DNA of 64,000 nucleotides from CAVXFB01 sp963760935. GTDB taxonomy: Bacteria > Planctomycetota > Planctomycetia > Pirellulales > Thermoguttaceae. Shown piece after piece: positions 35,121-44,739 of this stretch; the first letter of the stretch is position 1; each line of letters begins with the position of its first letter. The stretch lies in NCBI GenBank assembly GCA_963760935.1, contig CAVXFB010000007.1, forward strand, positions 1 through 64,000. The letters run 5' to 3'. Position numbers and translations under genes: made by a program. The notes beneath the pieces are model-generated. The model saw nothing but the letters and a program-made list of their open reading frames with translations, ran no database searches and was not told where the DNA came from.

Positions 35121-35194
35121 CAACAACTGCCGAAAACCGATAATAACGGCTCTACTTTCGCGGTAGCTGCGTTCCCTTGCGTGAGGGATTTCCT

Positions 35195-35398
35195 ATGTCA
35201 ACTAGCCATGGCAGTAGCGTACTCACTATCGGCGAACTGGGCGAGTACTTAAAGATCTCGAAATCGACGCTTTACAAGCTGGCGCAGGAGGGCAGCATCC
35301 CTGGCCAGAAGGTCGGCAAACACTGGCGATTCCATAAGGATGTCGTTGACGAATGGCTTCGGCAACGGAAGCCAAGCACACCACACACTAAACCTTAA
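35195..35398 (+). CDS. Excisionase-family HTH DNA-binding protein
   Basis: The start chosen is ATG 35195 (MSTSHGSSVLTIGELGEYL) after a GAGGGATTT leader; a start 18 bases earlier is possible. The 67-residue product is one HTH_17-type domain, with GEYLKISKSTLYKLAQEGSI, then PGQKVGKHWRFHKDVVDEWL. It is followed at 112 bases by the N-terminal part of a helicase. Such small HTH genes precede large helicase genes in several defence loci, where they may control expression. It could equally belong to a lost integrative element. Confidence 0.7.
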   Translation: MSTSHGSSVLTIGELGEYLKISKSTLYKLAQEGSIPGQKVGKHWRFHKDVVDEWLRQRKPSTPHTKP

Positions 35399-35509
35399 CT
35401 CTCGTTAATCCCTTAATCACCTGAAATCTCACTCGGAGTGCAACACGACACGCCGATCGGGATAATCAGGCGAACGTGTACTCGCGAGACCCGTGAGGGA
35501 GTGCCACCC

Positions 35510-35660
35510 ATGAACGTCTTTGGACTTCGTGACCGATTGATTGACGACTATTCGTCATACATTCGGAGCTTTATTCAGATTCGTGACGATAGAATCCAGG
35601 AGTTGGTGGAATCTGAATTGACAAGTGGGCTTCTCTGGCCCGACCCACTGATTCAGATCT
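35510..35660 (+). pseudogene. N-terminal fragment of a second defence-type helicase
   Basis: ATG 35510 opens MNVFGLRDRLIDDYSSYI, followed by RSFIQIRDDRIQELVES and SGLLWPDPLIQI. The order YxxYxRSF, RIxxxV, LWPxPLIQ is, to my recollection, the start of the same COG1205-type helicase family whose C-terminal half lies upstream at 31310-34878. The frame is cut near 35660 by IS110-like sequence. The fragment lies after the C-terminal half, so either two tandem helicase copies were each truncated or one gene was rearranged. Confidence 0.6.
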
Positions 35661-36120
35661 CTCGGCCGGGGACGCGGACCTGGGGTAGTTGTCGGAGAGT
35701 TGATAATTGAGCTAGCCGCAAGGCATCGCTTCGGTCCGTCTTCTTCTTGGTGTTGCTCCAGCGCCACGCTGGGTGGCTTGTGTTGGCCACCTCCAACTCC
35801 AGCCGAAGCTCATGGACCATATCAGACAGCCAGCCGGCGGCCAGTCCAATCTCAAAGACTACGCGATCCGGCCCGTACTTCACGATAAAATCGTGAATCA
35901 CATCCCGACGTGTTTTGATCGTGGTATACCGCGCCTCGCCGGCGGCGACTTCGTACTCGCAGGCGACGGTCTTCGTCTTCCCCAGGTCTAGTGCCAGAAT
36001 CTTCATGCCGGGTCTCCTTGCGTTCAGGGCGTCCGCGCCGTGGCTGATTCACTCGATCAGCCCTCGGCTTTTCCGCTATCATCCCTGTTCTTGAGCCCCG
36101 CGAGGAGCCCCGGCTTTCAT
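35653..36120 (-). mobile_element. IS110-family fragment
   Basis: The segment contains the N-terminal RuvC-like part of an IS110 transposase from ATG 36006 to 35653 (MKILALDLGKTKTVACEY, FEIGLAAGW, KKKTDRSDALRLAQL). The family DEDD residues visible are D7 and those in the later TDRSDA. The serine-domain half is missing, so it is inactive. About 110-230 bases of noncoding sequence lie upstream of the start; in intact IS110 elements the bridge RNA is encoded in such a noncoding end, but no structure could be assigned. Ends were estimated. Confidence 0.75.
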
Positions 36121-36239
36121 AGATACTCATACCACATGGATCAGATTTTGGGGAGCAGGCCAGTACCAGTGGCTCGCGCAGCTTCCAACCATCGATTCGA
36201 TCCTCGACTGCGGATTGGGCGAGGGCGAGCACATGTTGG

Positions 36240-36752
36240 ATGGGATCGACACGCCCCTTGTCGTCCGTTGCCTGGACGCTCGGCAGCATCGCACAGTTTG
36301 CCCGGGTAGGGGCATGCAGCGTCACATATTACGAAACGACCGGCTGGCGCGGCGTTGTTCCGTCGATCATCGAGCCGCCTCCTTCAAGAGACTGGCCTGG
36401 CCAGCCTGGTTCAGTCTATCCTCTGTATCACGTGTTAGCCGACGTGCGCGATTTGGCCACCGGTCCGTTGGTTGCCCTGGAAATCTCCCAACCTCACAAA
36501 GTGCTGGGGCTAGCCTCGCGCGGCCCTCGAGGCACAAAGCTTCTGCTGGCCAACCTGACGGATCATGTGCAAATAGTATGTCTGGAAGAGTGCGGACAGT
36601 CCCAGCGCCAGCTACGCATGCTTGACGAGAAAGTGTTAACCGAGGCTACGTCCAATCCGGTGCGATTCCGGACCAATGCCGCACCACTGCAGGTCGGGCC
36701 GATCCTCGTCCTGAATCGCTACGCTGTAGTGCGTGTCGATGACCTTGCGTGA
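36240..36752 (+). pseudogene. 5'-truncated catabolic gene, apionate-lactonase-like C-terminus
   Basis: The frame gives about 170 residues: SVAWTLGSIAQFARVGACSV, TYYETTGWRGVV, YPLYHVLADVRDL, then beta-rich LLLANLTDHVQIV and a short strand end. The AWTLGSxxxFAxxGAxSVTYYETTGWRGV pattern resembles, from memory, the C-terminal part of D-apionate lactonase-like TIM-barrel proteins. The N-terminal portion is missing, replaced by IS110-related and unassigned sequence. It converges on the oxidoreductase at 36792, so it may once have been part of the adjacent sugar-acid cluster. Family assignment is tentative. Confidence 0.45.
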
Positions 36753-36791
36753 CAGCACGGCTCCGGCCTCGACAGCTTACGCTATTAAAAG

Positions 36792-37872
36792 TCATTCGCC
36801 GCACGTGAGCTCGCGCAAATGCACCTGCCTTTGCTCCTCCACGGAGCGAATGGCGGCAAAAACCGCGCGCATGGTCTTAAGGTTGTCCTCGCCCGTGGTC
36901 TCGGGCTGCGTGCCGTAGCGGAAGGCTTTAACGAAGCTCTTGTTGCAGTCAATGATGGAGTGAATACACGCAGGACCGTGCAACTTCCAATCCGAGTCGG
37001 GGATGCTTGTGAAACGCGGCGCCGTATCGGTGGGAATCAGAGTTTTCTTGCCATCACGCGTCGCGATATGAAGCATGTTGTCGTTGTCAACAGTAATGAA
37101 TCCCTTGCGCCCCTCGATGAACAAACGGCTGTCGGTGAACTCGCCAAACTCGCAAGTGACCGGGAGCCCCCCCGCCTTGACGAGCACCATCGCGGTGTCG
37201 TCTCCCATAAGGAAATCGATTACTTTAACTGTCAGCGCAAACGCTCTCAATCTCACCGAAGAAGTAGCGGCAGAGGTCCAAGAAATGCGGGCCACAATCC
37301 TGCAGCGCCGGATGCTTAATCTTGGCCAGGTATGGCTGGGGCAGATAGCCCGGCTCGCCACAATTGAAGATCTGGATCCGACCGCGGATGAGTTGTCCGA
37401 TGCATCCGTCCTCGATGGCTTTTTTGGCCGCGCGGAAGGGCGGTTGCCAACGATAGTTCTCATTAATAAACAACGGCACACCCGATCTCTTGCACGCCGT
37501 CACCATATTTTGGCACGATTCCAGTGAGTCGGACATAGGCTTCTGGCAGATAACCGGGATGCCATGCTTTGCGGCCAGCACAGTAAGCCATTCGTGCCCT
37601 GGCGCCTCAGTGATGATGTCGGCGAAGTCAAATTCCTCCTTCGTCATCAGTTCTTCGGCGTCAGCATAGACGCGCGGAATATCGAATTGCTGTGCGATCT
37701 TCTCTGCTTTCTCCACCGTGCGGTTGTAGGCGGCGACAATCTCCACGCCACCGGCTTGGCGCCAGCCGGGAATCTGCAGTGTCGACCAGTAGCCTGTCCC
37801 GAACACGGCGCACTTTAGTGTTCCCTCGATCCTCTCCCCCGGTTTGCGGCCCACGACTCGCGATTTTGCCAC
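36792..37872 (-). CDS. Gfo/Idh/MocA-family oxidoreductase 1 (frameshifted)
   Basis: The family uses NAD(P) to oxidise sugars, inositols or related polyols. The N-terminal Rossmann motif KCAVFGTGYWSTLQIPGW (residues 19-36) and the catalytic-type EAPGHEWL and VICQKPMSDSLESC are clear (K in xxKP). The frame breaks near 37240 and continues as LTVKVIDFLMGDDTAMVLVKA to ELTCGE, so about 360 residues in all, the usual family length. The indel may be a sequence error. It is the last gene of the minus-strand catabolic run, 126 bases after the MttB-like gene. Confidence 0.82.
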
Positions 37873-37998
37873 AGTTTCACCTCAAAAGGAATGAGCGGCC
37901 CACGAAGGGTAAGTAAAATGGTTGCTGCATCCGGTAATCGTCTCGGCGTTTGGCGTGTCCGTTGAGGAGACGGACGAGGTACCCGTGGTATATGCCGC

Positions 37999-39445
37999 TC
38001 ACACGCCGGCAATTTCCTTGTCGGCACGCTTTACGATCGCGGCAAGCTCCCGCAACACATCGTCCGGCAACGGTGGCACCTGGTGATTCTTCACCAAATC
38101 CAAGCCCTTATCTCGTGCTCGCGATTCCAGCGTCTTCTTGCCGGTCTTTTCCCAAACCTGGCGTCGGCTATCTCGCTCAGCGAGTTTCAGGTCGGCCATC
38201 TCGCCGCCGCGGAGGCCGGCTATCGTGTGCTCGTCGGTCAGGAAATTGCCACGCGGGCCAACCCGTTTGACAGCGTCTACCGCCAGCGAATCGTCGTCAA
38301 CTCGGATGCCGCGCAGCCATCGCTTGGCAATCATGATCAGCTCGTCGTCGATGACCAGTTGGATAGGGCTGAGGGTCGTAATGCTCTCTATGCAGCCGGC
38401 GCCAACGATCATCTTCCCGCCAGACAACGCCTGAAAGATCAGGTTCTGCGCCTTCTGATACATCGTCTGCGGGCTGCTGAAGCCGTCGGTATCGAAGCCG
38501 ATGGCCTCGGTGGGCAAGCCGAGCAGTTCCGTGCCAAGCTGACACGTCGCGGCAATCGACAGGGCCGATTCCGGCGCCCCGCACAAGGCTTCGGCCGTGC
38601 GGCATGTTGCCCACGACCGGATCGAGGAAGAACGCCATCGGGTGGCCCGCTCGGATCGACTGGATGAGCGTGATCATGCCAAGCTCCTCGGCCAGGTTTT
38701 GGGCGAGGCTGCCGGCAACGGTGATCGGCGAGGTGATGCCGATAATCGACATGACGGGAACGTCTATCGGGATGCCATACTCGCAGGCAATGAAAAACTG
38801 TTCGCCGTGATCGGCCGGCAAGGATAGTGGATTGGTGACGGCGATCATCTCGTGTAGTTGGCAGCGCTCGGCCAGGGCCTCGCGCAACCCCCGGACGGCC
38901 AGAAGCAATTCGATCTGAGCGCGGAAGTGTGCCACCGAGGCCGCACCGTGAACGGCGCACTTGCGTCCGCTCTCCAGCACCGCCCGCACGCTATGAATGT
39001 CCGATGTTCGGGCCGGCACGTCGCCGCAGTGCATATTTCCCACCGCGGTGATGTTTGGCAAAGCGTCGGCCAGATGCACAATCTCGCGCCAGTCGGCGAT
39101 GCCGCCGCGCCGATATTGGCCGGTGGGCAGATCGATGTAGCCCGTGCAACCGCCGGCGGGACGGGCCGCAATGTCGCCGTCCACTGCCGTCGTGTAGTCG
39201 AACTCGGCCGCCCGACCGTGATACGTAAACCGCTTGGGCATCAGCGCAAGCTTTGCGCGGACGAGGTCCGGCGGAAAGTAAATGCGTTTCTTCGCACTGT
39301 CGACCTTCGCGCCTTCGCCTACCAGCACGTCCTGGGCACGCGGATAGTCAATCTGCATTCCGACTTCGTCGAGAATCCGCAAGGCCGCATCGAAGACTTT
39401 CTCCAGATCCTCATGCGAGAAAAATCTCAGAGGCGGAGTTTTCAT
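37999..39445 (-). CDS. MttB-family methyltransferase, non-pyrrolysine (frameshifted)
   Basis: MttB-superfamily proteins (COG5598) demethylate trimethylamine or, in the non-pyrrolysine group, glycine betaine and other quaternary amines, passing the methyl group to a corrinoid protein. Start ATG 39445 (MKTPPLRFFSHEDLEKVFD) is preferred. Family features are ALRILDEVGMQIDY, GCTGYIDLPTGQYR, NMHCGDVPART and MSIIGITSPITVAG. Near 38595 the frame shifts and continues CGAPESALSIAATCQLG to KRADKEIAGV, about 482 residues. There is no in-frame amber codon, so no pyrrolysine. No corrinoid protein gene is nearby. Confidence 0.78.
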
Positions 39446-39543
39446 CGTTGCACTCGCGCGTGCCTGCGCACTCGGTATCATGATAACCTATCCTTAAATC
39501 CGCAGGGCCTTCCCCGTGTGGCTAACGAGGCTGCCCCGCGCCA

Positions 39544-40566
39544 TCAAGTGATAACGGACTTGGCGGGCGTAATCCCTTGACTGCGCAGGTAGGCCGAGTA
39601 TGTCTTGATGTATTCGGCAACACCGTCGCGAAGGTCGCCATCGCGCCACGCATAGCCGAGTTGCTCTTCGACCGGTTTGACATCGAGCACGCCGCGGAAG
39701 GGCATATCGATCTCGTCATACTCGTCCAGTTCCGGCGCGATGGTGACATCCGCACCAGGCACCATCTCTCGAACGATCGCAGCAGCCTCGCTGGCCGTAA
39801 CTAGTTTTCTGCCCGTCGCCGCGAAGAAGATGCGGTGCTTTAATCGTTCGACCGGCGCGGCCAAGGCCGCCGCCATGATTCCGGCGATGTCGACTACGTG
39901 CGTGTAGTCGCGCGGCACGGCGCCACCGTGAGTAAAGTGAACCGGTTCGCCCCGCAACGCGCCTTCAAGCATCTGCGGCAGGTAGATCGGGTTGGCTGTC
40001 GTAAAACCGTAAATGGCCGAAGGGCGGACCGCTACAAAATCGACGCCGTAAGAACTCTTATAGCCGAAACACAGAGCTTCGCAGGCGATCTTGCCGGCCC
40101 CGTAAGCGCCGGTGCTGCCGGGCCCTTCGCCGGCAAGAATCACGGGATGGTTGCAGTCGATTGGCTCGTACTGCCGCGCCGGCAAAACGCCGATCGAACT
40201 GCAGTACAGCATTCGTTTCAGCCCCAGCAGCCGCGTCGCCTCCAATGCATTGACGGCACCGGGAATGATGACGTCGTACGCGATCTTTGGATGGCTCTGG
40301 AGGTACGGATTGTCGATCGGGCATGCAAGGTGGGCAATTTGCGTCACGCTGTACTTGCGGCATGTGGCGATCATCTCCTGCCAGTCCTGCACACCGCCTT
40401 GCACGTAGGGAACGTCTTTGACTTGTTTACCCAACAACCATTCCATGGGGCCCTGGTGGGGGCGCAGATCGTAGTTAACGACGCGATCGCCGCGCTCGAT
40501 CAGCGTGCGGATCAGGTACGTTCCGGCGAAACCGGAACCGCCGGTGACCAAAACGGTTTCAGACAT
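39544..40566 (-). CDS. NAD-dependent epimerase/dehydratase (SDR)
   Basis: The start chosen is ATG 40566 (MSETVLVTGGSGFAGTYL), about 340 residues; the longer frame has a low-complexity leader. The Rossmann motif GGSGFAG is near the start. The extended-SDR catalytic Ser and YxxxK are visible as SSIGVLPARQYEP and GAYGAGKIACE. IYGFTTANPIYLP matches the substrate-side helix. Family members convert nucleotide sugars, sugar acids or carboxylic sugars, often by C-4 or C-5 oxidation. In this cluster it probably acts on the same acid as the MttB-like and Gfo/Idh enzymes. Substrate is unknown. Confidence 0.85.
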   Translation of the reverse strand: MSETVLVTGGSGFAGTYLIRTLIERGDRVVNYDLRPHQGPMEWLLGKQVKDVPYVQGGVQDWQEMIATCRKYSVTQIAHLACPIDNPYLQSHPKIAYDVIIPGAVNALEATRLLGLKRMLYCSSIGVLPARQYEPIDCNHPVILAGEGPGSTGAYGAGKIACEALCFGYKSSYGVDFVAVRPSAIYGFTTANPIYLPQMLEGALRGEPVHFTHGGAVPRDYTHVVDIAGIMAAALAAPVERLKHRIFFAATGRKLVTASEAAAIVREMVPGADVTIAPELDEYDEIDMPFRGVLDVKPVEEQLGYAWRDGDLRDGVAEYIKTYSAYLRSQGITPAKSVIT

Positions 40567-40607
40567 GGCAGTTACTTTGTTTTTCGAGGAATGGGTGTTG
40601 GTGGTAC

Positions 40608-41372
40608 CTATACGGTAATCCAGTCGCCGGCCTTCATTGCGATCGATTTCGGCACACGTTTGCCGCTCTTGCGCACCTCTTCCAGGTGCCGCTCGAACTC
40701 CCGCACGTCGTCGCAATCGGGATCGTCCTGATAGTGACACGGCAATACGGTGTCCAAGCCAAGCCACTGGGCCGCCAGGGCGCCTTCGCGCGGGTTCATC
40801 TCGCCAGTCAGCAATGTGCCGGCGCAGGGGTCTTCTTCCAATTCAAACGGTTGCGTAATGCCGAGGCAGCCAATCGTCGGCTTATAAATCTCGGCGATTA
40901 GCTTCAGATCGGAAAAAATGGCCGTGTCGCCATAGTGATAGAATCGCACGCCGGGCTCGGGATGTACCACGAAGCCCATCGGCACGCCCGTCAACAGCCG
41001 GCCGTCGCTGGTAATCGTGTGCGACCAGTGATGGCACTCGACGGGTTGAACGAGGATGCCGGCCATTCTGACTTGCAGCCCCCAGATGACCGGGCGGATT
41101 TGCGTGATGGGAATTCCTTGAGCCTGCAACAACACCTGCACGTCCATGCCGCAGACAATCGGGGCGCCCGTGCGCTTGGCAATGACCGCCGCATCGCCCA
41201 AGTGGTCGGTGGCCGCGTGCGAAACCAAGATGACGTCGACCTTTTCCAGCTCGTGCGACTTCACGGGCGACTTCGAGTTCATGTCGAGCGCTGGATCGAT
41301 CAGGATGTGCTTGTCGTCAGGGGTTACGATTTCGTAGGCGGCGATGCCGTGGAAGCGGATGCGGGTTGTCAT
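40608..41372 (-). CDS. UlaG-like metallo-beta-lactamase-fold hydrolase
   Basis: The 254-residue product has the metallo-beta-lactamase fold with its metal site HAATDHLG (HxxxDH), ECHHWSH, HYGDTAIF and PCHYQDD. The arrangement matches UlaG and related lactonases (L-ascorbate 6-phosphate lactonase type) rather than glyoxalase II. Lactone hydrolysis would fit a catabolic cluster with FAH-fold and Gfo/Idh enzymes. There is no signal peptide, so it should be cytosolic. It is separated by 9 bases from the AONS-like gene upstream. UlaG proper acts on a phosphorylated lactone, but no kinase is present here. Confidence 0.8.
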   Translation of the reverse strand: MTTRIRFHGIAAYEIVTPDDKHILIDPALDMNSKSPVKSHELEKVDVILVSHAATDHLGDAAVIAKRTGAPIVCGMDVQVLLQAQGIPITQIRPVIWGLQVRMAGILVQPVECHHWSHTITSDGRLLTGVPMGFVVHPEPGVRFYHYGDTAIFSDLKLIAEIYKPTIGCLGITQPFELEEDPCAGTLLTGEMNPREGALAAQWLGLDTVLPCHYQDDPDCDDVREFERHLEEVRKSGKRVPKSIAMKAGDWITV

Positions 41373-41381
41373 AATGGTTTC

Positions 41382-42488
41382 CTATTCTTCGATACAAGCC
41401 GCCAATGCGTCCCGAAGCGCGACGAGTTGCTCGGACGTGTGTGCGGTCGAAATGGCAAATCGGAAGAAACAGTCGGCCGGACCACCGCCATAGCGGATCA
41501 ACGGCGGATAGATGCCCTCGCGCAGCAAACGGCTGGAAAGTCGCGATTGCGCCGCGGCGGTCCGAGGAGCATAGGAGAACATCGGGCCGACGTGTTCGCC
41601 GGCCGGCACGCCGGTCACCGACTCCAGCTTACGAAACGGCGTCACATTGGCCTGCAATTTGCGCCGCAGCCGTCCGCCCCGCTTCCGCATGATCTGCAAC
41701 GACTTCATACCACCGGCCACCAGGGCCAGCGACACGGGGCTTCCGCCTGCAAAGGCGTGACTACGGCTATGCATCTTCTGCTGGGCGACCTTGGAACAGA
41801 ACAGCACGCCGCCATACGCTCCCATGGCCTTGCTGAGAGTCCCCATCAGCAACACGCGGGGATCGCGGACTCCCAACTGTTCCAGCGAGCCACGGCCGCT
41901 TTCGCCCAGCACGCAGAAGCCGTGGGCATCGTCGACCAGCAGCATCGCGTTGGCTGGCAGAGCAGCCAGATAGTCGACAACCGGTGTGATCGTGCCTAGG
42001 TGCGCCGACAGGCCGTCGCACATTGCGAACACCCGGGCACGGCGACCACACGAGCGGACTGCTTGACGCAAACTTCCGGCGTCTCCGTGCGTGAACTGAG
42101 CAACCGGCAGCCCCGTAACCGCGGCGGCATCGTGCAGGCAGGCGTGTGCCATCGAGTCGACTAGCACGTGGGTGAAATCGGATCCTAGTCCTTGGGCGGC
42201 GACGATCGGAGCAAGATAGCCAGTCGAGGTCACTACCGCCGCTTCGCTACCGGCGAAGTCCGCCAAGGCAGCCTCGTACTCTGCGTAGAGTGGATGATTG
42301 CCAGTGGTGCGCCGCGAGGCTGCATAGCTATTGTGGCCCAGCTTGTGCGCCGCCCGGGCCACCGTTTCACGGACCGTCGGATCCCAGGCCATCCGCAAGT
42401 AGTCGGATCCGCCGAAGTTCAGCAACTTCCGCCCATTGAGCCGAAAGTGCGTAGGGCTTATGTGGACTAATGGTGGAGGCTCGGTCAT
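41382..42488 (-). CDS. Alpha-oxoamine synthase-like PLP enzyme
   Basis: The 368-residue enzyme belongs to the class II PLP family of 8-amino-7-oxononanoate synthase (BioF) and 2-amino-3-ketobutyrate CoA ligase (Kbl). NFGGSDYLRMAWDP, SYAASRRTTGNHPLYAEYE and DDAHGFCVLGESGRG match the substrate- and cofactor-binding regions. GTLSKAMGAYGG carries the PLP lysine. The usual C-terminal strands FFRFAISTAHTSEQL are present. With an alanine dehydrogenase next to it, it could use or release an amino acid together with acyl-CoA. Kbl or BioF activity cannot be separated from sequence alone. It sits in the same minus-strand operon. Confidence 0.85.
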   Translation of the reverse strand: MTEPPPLVHISPTHFRLNGRKLLNFGGSDYLRMAWDPTVRETVARAAHKLGHNSYAASRRTTGNHPLYAEYEAALADFAGSEAAVVTSTGYLAPIVAAQGLGSDFTHVLVDSMAHACLHDAAAVTGLPVAQFTHGDAGSLRQAVRSCGRRARVFAMCDGLSAHLGTITPVVDYLAALPANAMLLVDDAHGFCVLGESGRGSLEQLGVRDPRVLLMGTLSKAMGAYGGVLFCSKVAQQKMHSRSHAFAGGSPVSLALVAGGMKSLQIMRKRGGRLRRKLQANVTPFRKLESVTGVPAGEHVGPMFSYAPRTAAAQSRLSSRLLREGIYPPLIRYGGGPADCFFRFAISTAHTSEQLVALRDALAACIEE

Positions 42489-42519
42489 AGTGTGTCCCGA
42501 TCTGGCTCCCTGGCGTGGT

Positions 42520-43632
42520 CTACTTCACAAATCGCGGGTTGTATGGCATGCCAAACGTGGCCGCAACCGCTTCGTTGGTGATCTCTCCTTGATACATGTT
42601 CACGGCGTGGGCGATGGGGGCGAACTTCTCGGCGGCATGCGCCAACCCAAAATTGGCAATCTTCATCGCCCAGGGAAGCGTGACGTTGCACAGTGCGAAA
42701 GTGCTGGTGCGACCTACCGCGCCGGGCATGTTCGTCACGCAGTAGTGCACCACATCGTCGACGATGAACGTCGGCTCGCTATGCGTGGTCGGCCGGCTCG
42801 TGGCCACACATCCGCCTTGATCGATGGCTACGTCAATGATGACGCTTCCCGATTTCATCACTTTCAAATCTTGCGGCTCGATCAGATGCGGCGCCTTGGC
42901 GCCGGGCACGAGTACAGAGCCAATTACAAGGTCAGCCCGTCCCAGTTGATCGCGGAGAACATCGCGATCGCTAAAAAGCACCGTGACGTTCGGCGGCATG
43001 ATGTCATCGAGGTAACGGAGCCGGTCCATATCAATGTCGAGGATGAACACATCGGCGCCGAAGCCGGCGGCGACTTTCGCGGCATTTGCGCCGACCACAC
43101 CCCCGCCGAGAATCAAAATGGTGGCAGGCTCGACGCCCGGAACGCCGCCCAGCAGGATCCCCCGGCCCATTTGCGGCCGCTCCAAATACTTCGCTCCCTC
43201 TTGAATGCTCATGCGACCGGCCACTTCGCTCATGGGCGTTAGCAGCGGAAGTCGCCCGCGACTGTCGCGCAACGTCTCATATGCGACGGCCGCGCAGCCG
43301 CTAGCCAACACGCCGTCGGTCAGTTTCCGGTCGCCGGCAAAGTGGAAATACGTGAAGACGATCTGATCTTTCCGCAGTAGGGCGATTTCGGAGACCTGTG
43401 GCTCCTTGACCTTGATAATCATGTCGGCCTGACCATAGATCTCGGCCGCAGTTGAGATCATCTCGGCGCCGCGATCGCAGTAGTCGTGATCGGCCAACCC
43501 GGACCCAAGCCCCGCGCCGCATTCCACCAGCACTCGGTGTCCGGCCCGTACAAGTTCCTGCACGCCGACCGGCAAAATACCAACGCGATATTCATCTCGC
43601 TTAACCTCTCGTGGCACGCCGACGATCATCAT
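42520..43632 (-). CDS. ald: Alanine dehydrogenase
   Basis: The 370-residue enzyme interconverts L-alanine and pyruvate plus ammonia with NAD. Family positions are visible: R15 (KRDEYRVG), K75 (KVKEPQ), H96 (YFHFAG), the Rossmann motif LGGGVVGANAAK and D270 (DVAIDQGG). The C-terminal helix NEAVAATFGM matches known Ald enzymes. Two start codons (MM) lie together at 43632/43629. It lies between the second Gfo/Idh gene and the AONS-like gene, so its alanine/pyruvate activity is probably tied to the cluster rather than to general metabolism. Confidence 0.92.
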   Translation of the reverse strand: MMIVGVPREVKRDEYRVGILPVGVQELVRAGHRVLVECGAGLGSGLADHDYCDRGAEMISTAAEIYGQADMIIKVKEPQVSEIALLRKDQIVFTYFHFAGDRKLTDGVLASGCAAVAYETLRDSRGRLPLLTPMSEVAGRMSIQEGAKYLERPQMGRGILLGGVPGVEPATILILGGGVVGANAAKVAAGFGADVFILDIDMDRLRYLDDIMPPNVTVLFSDRDVLRDQLGRADLVIGSVLVPGAKAPHLIEPQDLKVMKSGSVIIDVAIDQGGCVATSRPTTHSEPTFIVDDVVHYCVTNMPGAVGRTSTFALCNVTLPWAMKIANFGLAHAAEKFAPIAHAVNMYQGEITNEAVAATFGMPYNPRFVK

Positions 43633-43710
43633 TCCGCTCCTATTGTTTTACCGAGTATCCCTACAGTTTTCGAAAAATCATCCCGAGCGCAGCGAACAAA
43701 CATCTCGCGA

Positions 43711-44732
43711 TTAGACGCGCACGATCGCGCCGGAGCCAGCCGACTCGTAACACAGTTCCACTAATCGCAGGCTCTTCAGGTTGTCCTCGGCGGTGGTTTC
43801 ACCGGCGCCTTCGCCGCGAATATGGGCCAACAAATTGCGATGGCAATCCACGCCCGCCGCCATGCTAAGGTCATAGAGCGGATCGGCCCAGGCGTATCGC
43901 GCAGGCGGATAACGCCGCGATAGGGTGCCATCGGCCGTGGTCACGCGAACCCAGTAGTCGCCGCCGAGTTCAATGGTGCCGCGATCGCCTTCGACGAAGA
44001 ACAGCGTCTCGTTATAAAAATCCTTCTCCATTGGCGACCGGGCCGAACTAATGAGGACCACAACGGTCATACCGTTGCGCATCGAGAGCATGACCGTAGA
44101 AAGATCCTCCCCGCGGAGATCGCTCTGGACGCGGCGGTTCTGACACCACAGCGACTCGGGTTCGCCAAACAGAAACCGCGTCGTGTCCATCAAGTGCACA
44201 CCCATGTCAGCCAACAGCATCCGCTCCAATTCCTTGAGAAAGGGCTGGTTGGCAAAATCGTCGACTCCGGTGATCCAACTGATTGTTGCGCGAACCGGCC
44301 GGCCGATCGTGCCTGCGTCCAGCACTCGCTTCATCTCGCGGATCGGCCGCTGCCAGCGCCAATTCTCGTGCACCAATAGTGGAACGCCGGCGGCTTTGCA
44401 GACCGCTGCCATCTCCTCCGCTTCTGCCAGCGTGGGCGCCAGCGGCTTCTGGCAAATCACGGGTAGCTTGTGGCTAGCCACGAGCTTCGTGAGCGGTGCG
44501 TGCGTGTCGTTGCTCGTGGCGATATCCACAAAATCCAGTTTCTCCGCATCGAGCAGTTCGGCGGCGTCGGAGTAGACGGCCGGTATGCCAAACTCGGCGG
44601 CCAGTTTTTCGGCCTTCGAGCGGGTTCGGTTGTAGATTGCCACACACTTGGCGCCCGGTACTTCTGTCCAGAGCCCACCTGACAACGAGCCCAAAAGCCC
44701 GCGCCGAAGAATGCAAATTTCAAGTCTTTCAT
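43711..44732 (-). CDS. Gfo/Idh/MocA-family oxidoreductase 2 (frameshifted)
   Basis: The likely natural start is ATG 44732 (MKDLKFAFFGAGFWA), holding the Rossmann glycine motif; the frame shifts near 44685 and continues WTEVPGAKCVAIYNRTRS to SAGSGAIVRV, about 340 residues. The catalytic-type sequence VICQKPLAPTLAEAEE and the downstream HENWRWQRPI are the same as in oxidoreductase 1, so the two are paralogues. The indel lies in a GC-rich stretch and may be an error. It shares the operon with FAH-fold and ald genes. Confidence 0.85.
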
Positions 44733-44739
44733 GAAAATC

